64,000 nucleotides of DNA from Streptomyces flavofungini (GTDB lineage Bacteria; Actinomycetota; Actinomycetes; Streptomycetales; Streptomycetaceae), in contig NZ_BMVR01000001.1 of NCBI RefSeq assembly GCF_014650815.1, positions 744,001 to 808,000 of the forward strand, given 5' to 3'. The notes beneath the pieces were generated by a model. It was given only the letters and a program-made list of their open reading frames with translations, made no database searches and was not told where the DNA came from. Positions 1 to 8,289 of the stretch are shown here, piece after piece (position 1 is the stretch's first letter; each line of letters begins with the position of its first letter). A program made the translations under genes and the position numbers.

Positions 1-1082
1 CCAACGAGGACGACGGCCAGTACGGCGACATCACGGTGCGCGAGGCCACGGACAAGTCGGTGAACTCCGTGTACGCGCAGATGGCCGTCGACGTGGGCTC
101 CGACAAGGTCAAGGACACCGCGGTCGCGCTCGGCGTGCCGCCGAAGACCCCGGACCTCACCGCGTCCCCGTCGATCGCGCTCGGCCCGTCCACGGCGTCC
201 GTGCTCGACATGACGGAGGCGTACGCGACGCTGGCGAACCACGGCCAGCACGGCTCGTACACGCTCGTCGAGAAGATCACCAAGAACGGCGAGGACGTCG
301 CGCTGCCGGAGCGGGGCGAGAAGACGGCGGTGAGCCGCGAGGCCGCGGACACCACCACGTCGGTCCTGCGCAGCGTCGTCGACTCCGGCACGGGCACCGA
401 GGCGCTCGCCGCGGGCCGCCCGGCGGCCGGCAAGACCGGCACGGCGGAGGAGGACAAGGCGGCCTGGTTCGCGGGCTACACGCCGGATCTGGCGACCGTC
501 GTCTCGATCATGGGCGCGGACCCGGCCACGGCCAAACAGACCCCGCTGTACGGCGCGCTCGGCGAGCGGCGCATCAACGGCGGCGGCTATCCGGCGCGGA
601 TCTGGGCGCAGTTCACCAAGGACGCCCTTGAGGGCAAGCCGGTCAAGGAGTTCGACCTGGAGCTAGAGCCCGGCGCGGACGTGCCGGTGCAGCCGGACCC
701 GTCGGACAGCGCCGAGGCACCGGACCCCGACGAGGACACGGGCGGCGCGACCGACGGCGCCACTGACGGCGGCGCGGCCGACGGCGGTGCCGCGGACGGC
801 GGCGCCGACCAGGGCGGCCAGAACCAGGGGCAGAACCAAGGCCAGAACCAGGGTCAGAACCAGGGCCCGACCGGCGGCCAGGACCAGGGACAGACCCAAG
901 GCCCGACCGGCGGTCAGGACCAGGGGCAGACCCAGGGCCAGGACCAGGGGCAGACCCAGGGTCCGACCGGCGGGGCCGACGGGGGTGCCGACGACGGCGG
1001 CGCCGACCAGGGCGGCCAACAGGGCGCCCTGGCCGGGCTCACTCAGGGGACGACCACCGGGCCACGCGGCCGCGGCGACTGA
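1..1082 (+). CDS. Class A penicillin-binding protein, C-terminal part (5' end outside window)
   Basis: This is the C-terminal part of a peptidoglycan transpeptidase; the reading frame is open to the left edge, so the start and any glycosyltransferase domain are missing. The visible transpeptidase region contains the KTGTA box followed by AWFAGYTP, the usual KTG motif of penicillin-binding proteins, near base 430. It would cross-link peptidoglycan outside the membrane. After about residue 220 of the visible part the protein becomes an acidic Gly/Ala/Asp stretch and then a Gln/Asn/Gly repeat tail, ending in TGPRGRGD. Assignment to class A rests on the tail style and family resemblance, because the glycosyltransferase half is not visible. 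Confidence 0.85.
   Translation, partial: NEDDGQYGDITVREATDKSVNSVYAQMAVDVGSDKVKDTAVALGVPPKTPDLTASPSIALGPSTASVLDMTEAYATLANHGQHGSYTLVEKITKNGEDVALPERGEKTAVSREAADTTTSVLRSVVDSGTGTEALAAGRPAAGKTGTAEEDKAAWFAGYTPDLATVVSIMGADPATAKQTPLYGALGERRINGGGYPARIWAQFTKDALEGKPVKEFDLELEPGADVPVQPDPSDSAEAPDPDEDTGGATDGATDGGAADGGAADGGADQGGQNQGQNQGQNQGQNQGPTGGQDQGQTQGPTGGQDQGQTQGQDQGQTQGPTGGADGGADDGGADQGGQQGALAGLTQGTTTGPRGRGD
823..978 (+). repeat. In-gene repeat encoding a Gln/Asn/Gly tail
   Basis: Imperfect tandem units of 6 to 12 bases encode GQNQ, GQDQ and GQTQ blocks separated by GPTGG. They form an extracellular low-complexity tail on the penicillin-binding protein. Length is likely to vary between strains by slippage. 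Confidence 0.8.
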
Positions 1083-1132
1083 CCCGGCCGGGTCTCACCG
1101 ACCCGGTCGGGCCGCGGTGCCCGCTCGTCGCC

Positions 1133-1453
1133 TCAGTGACCGCTCGTCGCCTTCAGGCCCACGACGGCGACGAGCAGCAGGCACACGAAGAAGATCCGGG
1201 CCGCGGTGGCGGGCTCGCCGAGCGCGACCATGCCGACCACCGCGGCTCCGGCCGCTCCGATGCCGACCCACACGCCGTAGGCGGTGCCGATGGGCAGGGT
1301 CTTGGCGGCGTAGGACAGCAGCAGCATGCTGGCGACGATGCCCGCGCCGGTGAACACACTCGGCCACAGACGGGTGAACCCCTCGGTGAACTTCATGCCG
1401 ATCGACCAGCCGACCTCAAGCAGACCGGCGACGACGAGCAGGACCCAGGCCAT
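1133..1453 (-). CDS. gdx: SMR-family guanidinium exporter (Gdx/SugE type)
   Basis: This 106-residue protein has four hydrophobic segments and the conserved glutamate in the first one (E13, context GLLEVGWS), as in small multidrug resistance proteins. The SugE/Gdx branch exports guanidinium in exchange for protons across the inner membrane as an antiparallel dimer. The branch assignment is supported by a guanidine-III riboswitch directly upstream. A good GGAGG ribosome site precedes the ATG. It is transcribed alone and converges with the upstream penicillin-binding protein gene. Drug export is a possible side activity. Confidence 0.9.
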   Translation of the reverse strand: MAWVLLVVAGLLEVGWSIGMKFTEGFTRLWPSVFTGAGIVASMLLLSYAAKTLPIGTAYGVWVGIGAAGAAVVGMVALGEPATAARIFFVCLLLVAVVGLKATSGH

Positions 1454-1485
1454 GACGGCACCTCCGAAAATGGGACTTCAGGGGT

Positions 1486-1526
1486 GCGTCGTCTTTGCGG
1501 ATCCCGGTACGGCGCGTCTCGTCGGG
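1486..1526 (-). promoter_or_regulatory. Guanidine-III (ykkC-III) riboswitch
   Basis: The transcript contains ACGAG, then CGCCGUACC, then AAAGACG in the order and spacing of the guanidine-III aptamer (about 41 nt). The first helix is CCCG/CGGG. The second helix (GCGCCGU with ACGACGC) pairs apart from one C-A mismatch. The aptamer lies 32 nt before the gdx start codon. The bases just after the aptamer core (GCACC, 1483-1487) are complementary to GGUGC overlapping the ribosome site (1458-1462), so guanidinium binding may free translation. The motif is recognised from memory of the Thermobifida aptamer; the switching model is inference. Confidence 0.85.
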
Positions 1527-1555
1527 TTCCTTCCAAGGTAGCAAAGGGCACGCAC

Positions 1556-1587
1556 AAGGGGCTGGTGACGATGGTCACCAGCCCCTT
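1556..1587. terminator. Hairpin terminator
   Basis: A perfect 14-bp stem (AAGGGGCTGGTGAC with its complement) closes a 4-nt loop. It sits between the groES-like stop codon and the gdx leader, both on the minus strand, and probably ends the groES-like transcript. Confidence 0.75.
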
Positions 1588-1627
1588 CTCGGCTGCGGCG
1601 GACCCGGGGCACCAGGGCCCCGGGGTG

Positions 1628-1984
1628 TTACAGGTACAGGCCGGTGGAGTCCTCGGACCCCTCGAAGCGGTCCGCGGCCACGGCGTGCAGATCGCGCTCG
1701 CGCATCAGGACGTACGCCACGCCCCGCACCTCGACCTCGGCGCGGTCCTCGGGGTCGTACAGGACCCGGTCGCCCGGCTCCACCGTGCGCACGTTCTGCC
1801 CCACGGCGACGACCTCGGCCCAGGCCAGGCGCTTGCCGACGGCCGCGGTCGCGGGGATCAGGATGCCGCCGCCGGAGCGCCGCTCGCCCTCCGCCGTGTC
1901 CTGGCGCACGAGCACGCGGTCGTGCAGCATCCGGATCGGCAGCTTGTCGTCGTGGGTCCTTGGTTCAGATGTCTTGGCGCTCAC
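1628..1984 (-). CDS. GroES-like (Cpn10-fold) protein
   Basis: The 118-residue product has the Cpn10 pattern: PIRMLHDRVLVRQD at residues 16-29, a mobile-loop-like RRSGGGILIP segment and VEPGDRVLYDPED. GroES caps GroEL, but no groEL is adjacent, and the N-terminal extension (about 15 polar residues) and GLYL C-terminus are atypical. It is therefore best seen as an orphan GroES paralogue of unknown partner, cytoplasmic. A terminator hairpin follows the gene. Confidence 0.8.
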   Translation of the reverse strand: MSAKTSEPRTHDDKLPIRMLHDRVLVRQDTAEGERRSGGGILIPATAAVGKRLAWAEVVAVGQNVRTVEPGDRVLYDPEDRAEVEVRGVAYVLMRERDLHAVAADRFEGSEDSTGLYL

Positions 1985-2027
1985 GCCCCGAACCTACCTG
2001 CCTCCGCGCGTCCTGTACGCCTCCGGG

Positions 2028-2354
2028 TCAGCCCTTGCGGCGCTTGGAGCCCGCCGCGAGGAGCCCCACGACGCCCACCACGACCAGGGCCACCGGCACG
2101 ATCCGCTCGAGGCGGGGCGCGCCGTCCTCCGCGACGAACCGGCCCTTCACCTCGGAGACGAAGCGATTCGCCCCGACGTAGGCCCGCCCGAGCGACTGGT
2201 CGACACTTGAGGCGATCTTGGCCTTGGCGTCCCCGACGATCGTCTTCGGGTGGACCCGCACCCCGATCTCGTCGAGTGTCTCGGCGAGCTGGTCGCGCCG
2301 GAGCTTGATGTCCGCCTCGATCTGCGCAGGGGTCCTGGCATCCGCATCCGACAC
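2028..2354 (-). CDS. DUF3618 membrane-anchored protein
   Basis: This 108-residue protein starts with ARTPAQIEADIKLRRDQLAETLDEIG, split here as PAQIEADIKLRRDQL and ETLDEIG, the DUF3618 signature. It ends in one hydrophobic segment (PVALVVVGVVGLLAAG) followed by KRRKG, a tail anchor. The GTG start at 2354 is chosen because GGAGG lies 7 nt upstream; the open frame runs much further upstream, over the divergent bcp gene, but that extension is not coding-like. The family function is unknown. The gene is divergent from bcp. Confidence 0.8.
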   Translation of the reverse strand: MSDADARTPAQIEADIKLRRDQLAETLDEIGVRVHPKTIVGDAKAKIASSVDQSLGRAYVGANRFVSEVKGRFVAEDGAPRLERIVPVALVVVGVVGLLAAGSKRRKG

Positions 2355-2516
2355 CGCGCTGCCTCCGTGGGTGTGTTCCGTGTACTGGGTACTGGTCGTC
2401 CACAGTCTGTCAGCTTCGCCCCCGTCGCACCCCATGGCACCCCCATTACCCTCGACTCCGTCACCACACCCCTGTGCGTGCGCGCCCCCGCGCGCGCTGT
2501 TGCGAGGAGACCGTAA

Positions 2517-2984
2517 ATGAGCGAGCGACTTCAGCCCGGCGACACCGCCCCCGCCTTCACCCTGCCCGACGCCGACGGCAAGGACGTCTCCCTCGCCGAC
2601 CACAAGGGCCGCAAGGTCATCGTGTACTTCTACCCGGCCGCCCTGACCCCCGGCTGCACCAAGCAGGCCTGCGACTTCACCGACAACCTGGACGTGCTCG
2701 CGGCCGCGGGCTACGACGTCATCGGCGTCTCCCCCGACAAGCCGGAGAAGCTCGCCAAGTTCCGCGAGAAGGAGAACCTGAAGGTCACCCTGGTCGGCGA
2801 CCCGGCCAAGGAGACCCTGGAGGCGTACGGCGCCTTCGGCGAGAAGAAGCTGTACGGCAAGACGGTGACCGGCGTGATCCGCTCGACCGTCGTCGTGGAC
2901 GAGGCGGGCAAGGTCGAGCACGCCTTCTACAACGTGAAGGCGACCGGCCACGTGGCCAAGATCATCCGGGACCTGGGGGTCTGA
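2517..2984 (+). CDS. bcp: Thioredoxin-dependent thiol peroxidase, Bcp/PrxQ type
   Basis: This 155-residue cytoplasmic peroxiredoxin reduces hydroperoxides using thioredoxin. The peroxidatic Cys47 lies in LTPGCTKQAC with the second Cys52 five residues later, the atypical 2-Cys arrangement of PrxQ proteins. APAFTLPDADG at residues 11-21 and VIGVSPD also fit. The usual lysine or aspartate after FYP is replaced (FYPAALTPGC), as is common in actinobacterial Bcp. It is divergent from the DUF3618 gene with about 160 bp between them. Confidence 0.92.
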   Translation: MSERLQPGDTAPAFTLPDADGKDVSLADHKGRKVIVYFYPAALTPGCTKQACDFTDNLDVLAAAGYDVIGVSPDKPEKLAKFREKENLKVTLVGDPAKETLEAYGAFGEKKLYGKTVTGVIRSTVVVDEAGKVEHAFYNVKATGHVAKIIRDLGV

Positions 2985-3128
2985 CGTTCCCTGGCCCCGA
3001 GCCCTGCGCCCCCACCGCCTCGGCCCGCCCGGAGCAAACCGCTCCGCATTCTGTGTGTAACCGTACGATATTCGGTTCGTCACTCCGTGCGAGACCGCGA
3101 ACGCGCGGCCGGAAACGGAGGGGAACCG

Positions 3129-3662
3129 ATGGGGCCGAGCCCATACACACAGGAACGGCTGGCCGAGGCGGCGGCGTCTTCGCGGACGCTGTCGGAGGCG
3201 TTGGGGAAGTTGGGGGTTGATCCGAAGAGTTCGCGACGCGCTTACATCAGGGAGCGGATGAAGAAGCTGGGGGTGGACACTTCGCACTTCGTGCGGGAGA
3301 ACGGCACACGCCGCATCAAGGCGTACGGAATCGATACATCGCACTTCGTCGAGCAAGCACGGACGGAGGCAATGCGGGACAACCGCAGGAGGCGGTCCCC
3401 CTCAGAGATCCTGGTCATCGACGCCCCCAGACGCGTGCCCAGCACACGGCTCAAACGGGCCATGACAGAGCTGGGCGCTGCCGAGCAGTGCGCGCTGTGC
3501 GGAATCGGACCGACTTGGCTGGGCGAGCCGTTAACCCTTGAGGTGGACCACATCGGTGGCGACTGGCGCAACAACCGGATCGAGAACCTGCGGCTGCTGT
3601 GCCCCAACTGCCACAGCACCACGGACACGTACCGAGGACGCGCCAAGAGGCGGCGGTCATGA
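3129..3662 (+). CDS. HNH endonuclease
   Basis: This 177-residue protein carries a C-terminal HNH domain: a CALC zinc knuckle at residues 121-124, then LEVDHIGGDW, NNRIENLRLL and CPNCH. The N-terminal half has short helical repeats of the YTQERLAEAA / LGVDTSHF type often seen in phage-style HNH proteins. ATG 3129 has GGAGGGG upstream. Codon 135 is TTA (3531-3533), so translation should depend on the late leucyl tRNA bldA. The gene sits with a broken relative next to a tRNA, which suggests a mobile-element or phage remnant. The DNA target is unknown. Confidence 0.85.
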   Translation: MGPSPYTQERLAEAAASSRTLSEALGKLGVDPKSSRRAYIRERMKKLGVDTSHFVRENGTRRIKAYGIDTSHFVEQARTEAMRDNRRRRSPSEILVIDAPRRVPSTRLKRAMTELGAAEQCALCGIGPTWLGEPLTLEVDHIGGDWRNNRIENLRLLCPNCHSTTDTYRGRAKRRRS

Positions 3663-4004
3663 CGGAGCGGCCGGTCCGCTACACCCGGGAGCTGCTGGCG
3701 AAAGCGGCTGAGAGCTGCTCATCCATCGATGACGTCATCACATTCCTGGGGACGCGCCCTTACGAGAACCTCCGCCGCTACCCCGTTGGTGTGCTTGGCC
3801 GAGGAAATGGGAGACAGGTGCGGGACCCCGCCCGAATGGAACGGGAAGCCCATGACGCTGGAGATCGACCACATCAACGGTGACTGGAGCGACAACCGGC
3901 GCGAGAACCTGCGATTGCTGCGCCCCAACTGTCACGCGATCACCAGCACGTGGTGCGGAGGTGGACGTCGACACACCAGCGGCTCACGCGGCCCAGTAAA
4001 GTAG
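3659..4004 (+). pseudogene. Broken second HNH endonuclease gene
   Basis: The ATG overlaps the preceding HNH stop by 4 nt, so this was the second gene of a pair. Its first 42 or so codons (MTERPVRYTRELLAKAAES...) match the N-terminal repeat of the HNH family. The frame then shifts near 3780, and the HNH core (LEIDHINGDW, DNRRENLRLL) continues in a different frame to 4004. The middle repeats are missing, and zinc ligands are lost (RPNCH instead of CPNCH, no first CxxC). It is therefore a decayed tandem duplicate with a deletion and a frameshift. Confidence 0.75.
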
Positions 4005-4014
4005 ACGGAGCTGC

Positions 4015-4090
4015 GGGCCCGTACCCCAGCTGGTAAAGAGGGCGCCGGTTTAGGTCCGGTGTGTCGTGGGTTCGAGTCCCACCGGGCCCA
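4015..4090 (+). tRNA. tRNA with anticodon UAG (reads CUA, Leu), class I fold
   Basis: The sequence folds as a cloverleaf: acceptor GGGCCCG/CGGGCCC, D stem 4024-4027/4039-4042 with one mismatch, anticodon stem GCCGG/CCGGT around loop TTTAGGT (anticodon 4051-4053), T arm GTGGG-TTCGAGT-CCCAC and discriminator A4090. By codon it is a leucine tRNA. However, its variable region is only 5 nt (4061-4065), whereas bacterial leucine tRNAs normally have a long variable arm. CCA is not encoded. The charged amino acid is therefore uncertain. Confidence 0.8.
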
Positions 4091-4098
4091 CCGTGAAG

Positions 4099-4131
4099 AG
4101 GCCCGGCTCGCGCACCCCGCCAGCCGGGCCT
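4099..4131. terminator. Bidirectional hairpin terminator
   Basis: A 10-bp stem, AGGCCCGGCT with AGCCGGGCCT, lies between the tRNA (plus strand) and the end of rdgB (minus strand) and can serve both. Confidence 0.7.
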
Positions 4132-4150
4132 TCGCCGTACGGGCACGGGT

Positions 4151-4753
4151 TCAGCCCAACAACTCACGCACCACCGGCACCAGCGCCCTGAACGCCTTGC
4201 CTCGGTGGCTGATCGCGTTCTTCTCGTCGGCCGTCAGCTCGGCGCAGGTGCGGGTCTCGCCCGCGGGCTGCAGGACCGGGTCGTAGCCGAAGCCGCCGGT
4301 GCCCGCCGGGGCGTGCCGGAGGGTGCCGAGCAGCCGTCCCTCGACCACCCGCTCGGTGCCGTCCGGCAGCGCGAGGGCCGCCGCGCACGCGAAGTGGGCG
4401 CCGCGGTGCGGGTCGTCGATGTCGCCGAGCTGGGCGAGCAGCAGGTCCAGGTTGGCGCGGTCGTCGCCGTGGCGGCCCGCCCAGCGCGCGGAGAAGATGC
4501 CGGGGGCGCCGTTCAGCACGTCGACGCACAGGCCCGAGTCGTCGGCGACGGCGGGCAGTCCGGTGGCCTCGGCCAGGGCGTGCGCCTTCAGGAGCGCGTT
4601 CTCGGCGAAGGTGACGCCGGTCTCCTTGACGTCGGGGATCTCCGGGTAGGCGGCCGCGCCGAGCAGCTCGTGGTCGAGCCGGGCGGCGGCGAGGATCGCC
4701 GTCAGCTCGGTGAGCTTGCCTGCGTTGCGGGTGGCGAGGATGAGGCGGGTCAT
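4151..4753 (-). CDS. rdgB: XTP/dITP diphosphatase (non-canonical purine NTP pyrophosphatase)
   Basis: This 200-residue Ham1/RdgB protein hydrolyses dITP and XTP to monophosphates, cleaning the nucleotide pool. The ATRNAGKLTEL start (residues 7-17), FAENALLKA, AVADDSGLCVD, the GGFGYDPV loop and AISHRGKA near the end are family motifs. ATG 4753 begins MTRLILATRN, the standard family start. It lies downstream of a lipoprotein gene and rph on the same strand, a common rph-rdgB association. Confidence 0.93.
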   Translation of the reverse strand: MTRLILATRNAGKLTELTAILAAARLDHELLGAAAYPEIPDVKETGVTFAENALLKAHALAEATGLPAVADDSGLCVDVLNGAPGIFSARWAGRHGDDRANLDLLLAQLGDIDDPHRGAHFACAAALALPDGTERVVEGRLLGTLRHAPAGTGGFGYDPVLQPAGETRTCAELTADEKNAISHRGKAFRALVPVVRELLG

Positions 4754-4857
4754 GGGACCAGTATCGCGGCCCCGTGACCGGCCGTTCGCGCGGTGCCCCG
4801 TCCCGTCCGGCGTGCCACGCCGTGCCGCCCGGAACGGGGCGCGCCGCGCGGTTGCGG

Positions 4858-5256
4858 TCAGTCGGTGCAGACCTTCGTCAGCTCCTTGGCCGCGTCGACG
4901 GCCGGGCTGAGGTCGGGCGACTTGTCGCCGCCCTCCTTGGAGGCGTCGCGGATGTTGTCGACGGCCTTCTCCAGGTGGTCGAGGGCCTTGTCCACGTCGG
5001 CGTCGTCGGACTTGTCGCGGATGTCGTCGAGGTTGTCCTCGACGTCGTCCAGGGCGTCGTCCGCCTTGCTCGGGTTCAGCGCGGCGTCCTGCGCGGCGTC
5101 CTGCATGTCCTGGACGTTGTCGTGGATCGCGTCGGCCGTCTTGACGCAGTCGACGGCCTTGTCGACGGGGTCGCAGGCCACGAGGCCGGAGACCGCCGGA
5201 ACTGCGATCAGAGCGGTGATGATGGCGGTAACGGTACGGCGGTGGCGCGCGGCCAT
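4858..5256 (-). CDS. Small secreted lipoprotein, acidic helical
   Basis: This 132-residue protein has a positively charged start (MAARHRR), a hydrophobic stretch and a lipobox LVAC with Cys28. It should therefore be anchored outside the membrane by lipid. The mature part is rich in Asp/Ala heptad-like helices (DDVEDNLDDIRDKSDD) and keeps two further cysteines near its ends. No family with known function is recognised. It lies between rph and rdgB on the same strand. Confidence 0.7.
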   Translation of the reverse strand: MAARHRRTVTAIITALIAVPAVSGLVACDPVDKAVDCVKTADAIHDNVQDMQDAAQDAALNPSKADDALDDVEDNLDDIRDKSDDADVDKALDHLEKAVDNIRDASKEGGDKSPDLSPAVDAAKELTKVCTD

Positions 5257-5438
5257 GCGGAATTCCCTCCCCGTTGCGGACGGACGCACGGCTTGGCCCG
5301 TACGCCCGCATCCGTAAGAACGCCCGTCCGGGCCCCGAGGGTTGCTTCCCCTGCTGGCAGGACCGAACCGCGAATCGCCCGCACTCCCACTCAACCCGCC
5401 CGCACCGCGCGCCACTTGGGCCGCGCCGGCGCCACGCC

Positions 5439-6179
<741 letters not shown>

Positions 6180-6230
6180 GCGCTTGAGCCTATCGGGACG
6201 GACACCCGCCTCGGGCCGGACGGGGGGCAC

Positions 6231-6276
6231 CCCCGATCGGCCTGCGGCCTCGTCCGCAAACGCCGGACGTGCTGCT
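6231..6276. repeat. Dispersed Streptomyces repeat, short copy
   Basis: This copy contains the CCGATCGGCCTGCGGCCTCG block and AAACGCCGGACG found in the other copies listed here. It lies between rph and nagF. Confidence 0.6.
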
Positions 6277-6318
6277 CCCCGTCCGAGGGCGAGCGGTGAT
6301 CGGCGGCGCCCACGCACA

Positions 6319-6359
6319 CGTGAGGGCTCCGCTCCGGGAACCGGAACAGAGCCCTCACG
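6319..6359. terminator. Terminator after nagF
   Basis: An 11-bp stem, CGTGAGGGCTC with GAGCCCTCACG, encloses a loop that holds an inner TCCGG/CCGGA helix. It lies just past the nagF stop codon on the minus strand. Confidence 0.7.
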
Positions 6360-6379
6360 AGTCATGCACAGCGCAAGCG

Positions 6380-6613
6380 CTACATCATGTCCTCGATGTC
6401 CGCGGCGATGGGGTCGGCGTCCGTCCCGATGACCACCTGAATCGCCGTCCCCATCTTCACGACCCCGTGCGCCCCCGCGGCCTTGAGCGCGGCTTCGTCG
6501 ACCAGGCTCGGGTCGTTGACCTCCGTGCGGAGACGCGTGATGCAGCCCTCGACCTCTTCGATGTTGTCGATGCCGCCGAGCCCGGCAACGATCTTCTCAG
6601 CCTTGCTGGCCAT
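6380..6613 (-). CDS. nagF: PTS EIIB component for N-acetylglucosamine
   Basis: This 77-residue cytoplasmic EIIB domain accepts phosphate from the general PTS proteins and passes it to the incoming sugar. The phosphorylated cysteine lies in [12 protein letters not shown]. The ATG at 6613 gives [18 protein letters not shown], the usual start; upstream codons lack a ribosome site. The two EIIC permeases nagE1 and nagE2 that lack an EIIB are adjacent, so it should serve them. The intergenic region shared with nagE1 contains a DasR box. The symbol follows the S. coelicolor arrangement as remembered. Confidence 0.88.
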   Translation of the reverse strand: MASKAEKIVAGLGGIDNIEEVEGCITRLRTEVNDPSLVDEAALKAAGAHGVVKMGTAIQVVIGTDADPIAADIEDMM

Positions 6614-6777
6614 GGTGTTCTCCCTGCTCTGAAAAGGACGCGGCCACGACACCGTAGGTCCGCTTTGTCACGGTAACGCACGGTTGGCCCATCTTCGCGG
6701 GCGGTCACGGCACTCGTACCCAATCATGACGATCAAGGTGTCACCCCTTGCGGGGGCGGTGCCGACCACCGTCCACA

Positions 6778-6793
6778 ACTGGTCTACACCAGT
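6778..6793. promoter_or_regulatory. DasR-responsive element (dre)
   Basis: ACTGGTCTACACCAGT differs from the dre consensus (ASTGGTCTAGACCAST) only by C for G at one central position. It lies in the nagF/nagE1 divergent region, 43 bp before the nagE1 ATG. DasR, a GntR repressor released by glucosamine-6-phosphate, should bind here. Confidence 0.9.
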
Positions 6794-6836
6794 TTTCAAC
6801 GACCGCCAAACCTGGCTGGTTCCGGGAGGAACGCCG

Positions 6837-8150
6837 ATGAGTTCCACTGCCGCCGCGATACCCCAGAAGAAGTGGTGGAACGGCCTTTTCCAGGGCCTGC
6901 AGAAGATGGGCCGCAGCCTCCAACTGCCCATCGCCGTCCTGCCCGCCGCCGGCATCCTGAACCGGCTCGGCCAGCCGGACGTCTTCGGCGACGACGGCCT
7001 CGGCTGGACCAACGTGGCCAAGGTCTTCGCGGCGGCGGGCGGCGCCCTGCTCGACTCCTCGCTCGGCCTGCCGCTCCTCTTCTGCATCGGCGTCGCGATC
7101 GGCATGGCGAAGAAGTCGGACGGCTCCACCGCGCTCGCCGCGGTCGCGGGCTTCCTCGTCTACTACGCGGTCCTGCGCGCCTTCCCCGACGACTGCCCGG
7201 CGGGCGCCGACTTCGCGGGCGCCGGGATGTGGAGCGGGGTCTGCGTGGCCGAGGACGGCACCCCGGCGCAGGCCGCGTACCAGAATCCAGGGGTCTTCGG
7301 CGGCATCGTGATGGGCCTGCTCTCGGCCTGGTTCTGGCAGCGCTACCACCGCGTGAAGCTGGTGGACTGGCTCGGCTTCTTCAACGGCCGCCGCCTGGTG
7401 CCGATCATCATGGCGTTCGTCGGCCTGGTCTTCGCGGGCCTGTGCGTCTGGGTCTGGCCGCCCATCGGTGACGGCCTGACCAGCTTCTCCAAGTGGCTGG
7501 TCGACCTCGGCTGGCTGGGCTCGGGCATCTTCGGCGTGGCCAACCGCGCGCTGCTGACCGTGGGCCTGCACCAGTTCCTGAACACCTTCGTCTGGTTCCA
7601 GTTCGGCGACTACACCAAGGCGGACGGCACGATCGTCCACGGCGACATCAACCGCTTCCTGGCGGGCGACCCGACCGCGGGCCAGTTCACCTCGGGCTTC
7701 TTCCCGATCATGATGTTCGCGCTGCCCGCCGCGGCCCTCGCGATCACGCACGCGGCCCGCCCGGAGCGCCGCAAGGTGGTCGGCGGCATGATGCTCTCGG
7801 TCGGCCTGACGTCCTTCGTCACCGGCATCACCGAGCCGATCGAGTACTCGTTCCTGTTCATCGCGCCCGCGCTGTACGCGATCCACGCGCTGCTCACCGG
7901 CGTCTCGATGGCGGTCACCTGGGGGCTCGGGGTGAAGGACGGCTTCAGCTTCTCGGCGGGGCTCATCGACTACGTCATCAACTGGAGCCTGGCCACGAAA
8001 CCCTGGCTGATCATCCCCATCGGGCTCGCCTTCGCGGTGGTCTATTACTTCTTGTTCCTCTTCGTGATCAAGAAGTTCGACCTGGCCACTCCGGGACGCG
8101 AACCGGAAGAGGAGGCAAAGGTGTTGGACGAGGAGCAGACCAAGGCGTAG
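6837..8150 (+). CDS. nagE1: PTS EIIC permease, N-acetylglucosamine type (first copy)
   Basis: This 437-residue membrane permease carries the sugar during PTS uptake. It has the glucose-family EIIC pattern: LQLPIAVLPAAGIL, a run of about ten hydrophobic segments, DPTAGQFTSGFFPIMMF and the conserved GITEPIEYSFLFIAP near residue 330. No EIIB or EIIA domain is fused. ATG 6837 follows GGGAGGA; the open frame extends upstream across the DasR box, which rules that out as coding. It is about 70% similar by eye to the next gene, so the pair is a tandem duplication. A hairpin terminator follows. Confidence 0.9.
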   Translation: MSSTAAAIPQKKWWNGLFQGLQKMGRSLQLPIAVLPAAGILNRLGQPDVFGDDGLGWTNVAKVFAAAGGALLDSSLGLPLLFCIGVAIGMAKKSDGSTALAAVAGFLVYYAVLRAFPDDCPAGADFAGAGMWSGVCVAEDGTPAQAAYQNPGVFGGIVMGLLSAWFWQRYHRVKLVDWLGFFNGRRLVPIIMAFVGLVFAGLCVWVWPPIGDGLTSFSKWLVDLGWLGSGIFGVANRALLTVGLHQFLNTFVWFQFGDYTKADGTIVHGDINRFLAGDPTAGQFTSGFFPIMMFALPAAALAITHAARPERRKVVGGMMLSVGLTSFVTGITEPIEYSFLFIAPALYAIHALLTGVSMAVTWGLGVKDGFSFSAGLIDYVINWSLATKPWLIIPIGLAFAVVYYFLFLFVIKKFDLATPGREPEEEAKVLDEEQTKA

Positions 8151-8185
8151 GCACGGAAGCGGAACCTCCCGCGATACCCTTTGGC

Positions 8186-8215
8186 AGGCCCCCGGACCCT
8201 TCGGTCCGGGGGCCT
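8186..8215 (+). terminator. Terminator after nagE1
   Basis: A perfect 13-bp stem (AGGCCCCCGGACC and complement) with loop CTTC is followed by TTTCGC. Confidence 0.85.
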
Positions 8216-8289
8216 TTCGCCGTGGCTGCGGTGTTATGGCCGACCCCACAGGAATCGCGGGTTCCTTATGTCGCCTTAACCGTGTTACA

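Noticed and set aside
787..1353. Overlapping frame beside the penicillin-binding protein tail
   Set aside because: It is Arg-rich, lacks any domain and is a frame-shadow of the repeat tail.
2028..3356. A 442-codon minus-strand frame extending the DUF3618 gene upstream
   Set aside because: It crosses the bcp gene on the opposite strand; only the 108 codons from GTG 2354, with a good ribosome site, resemble a family.
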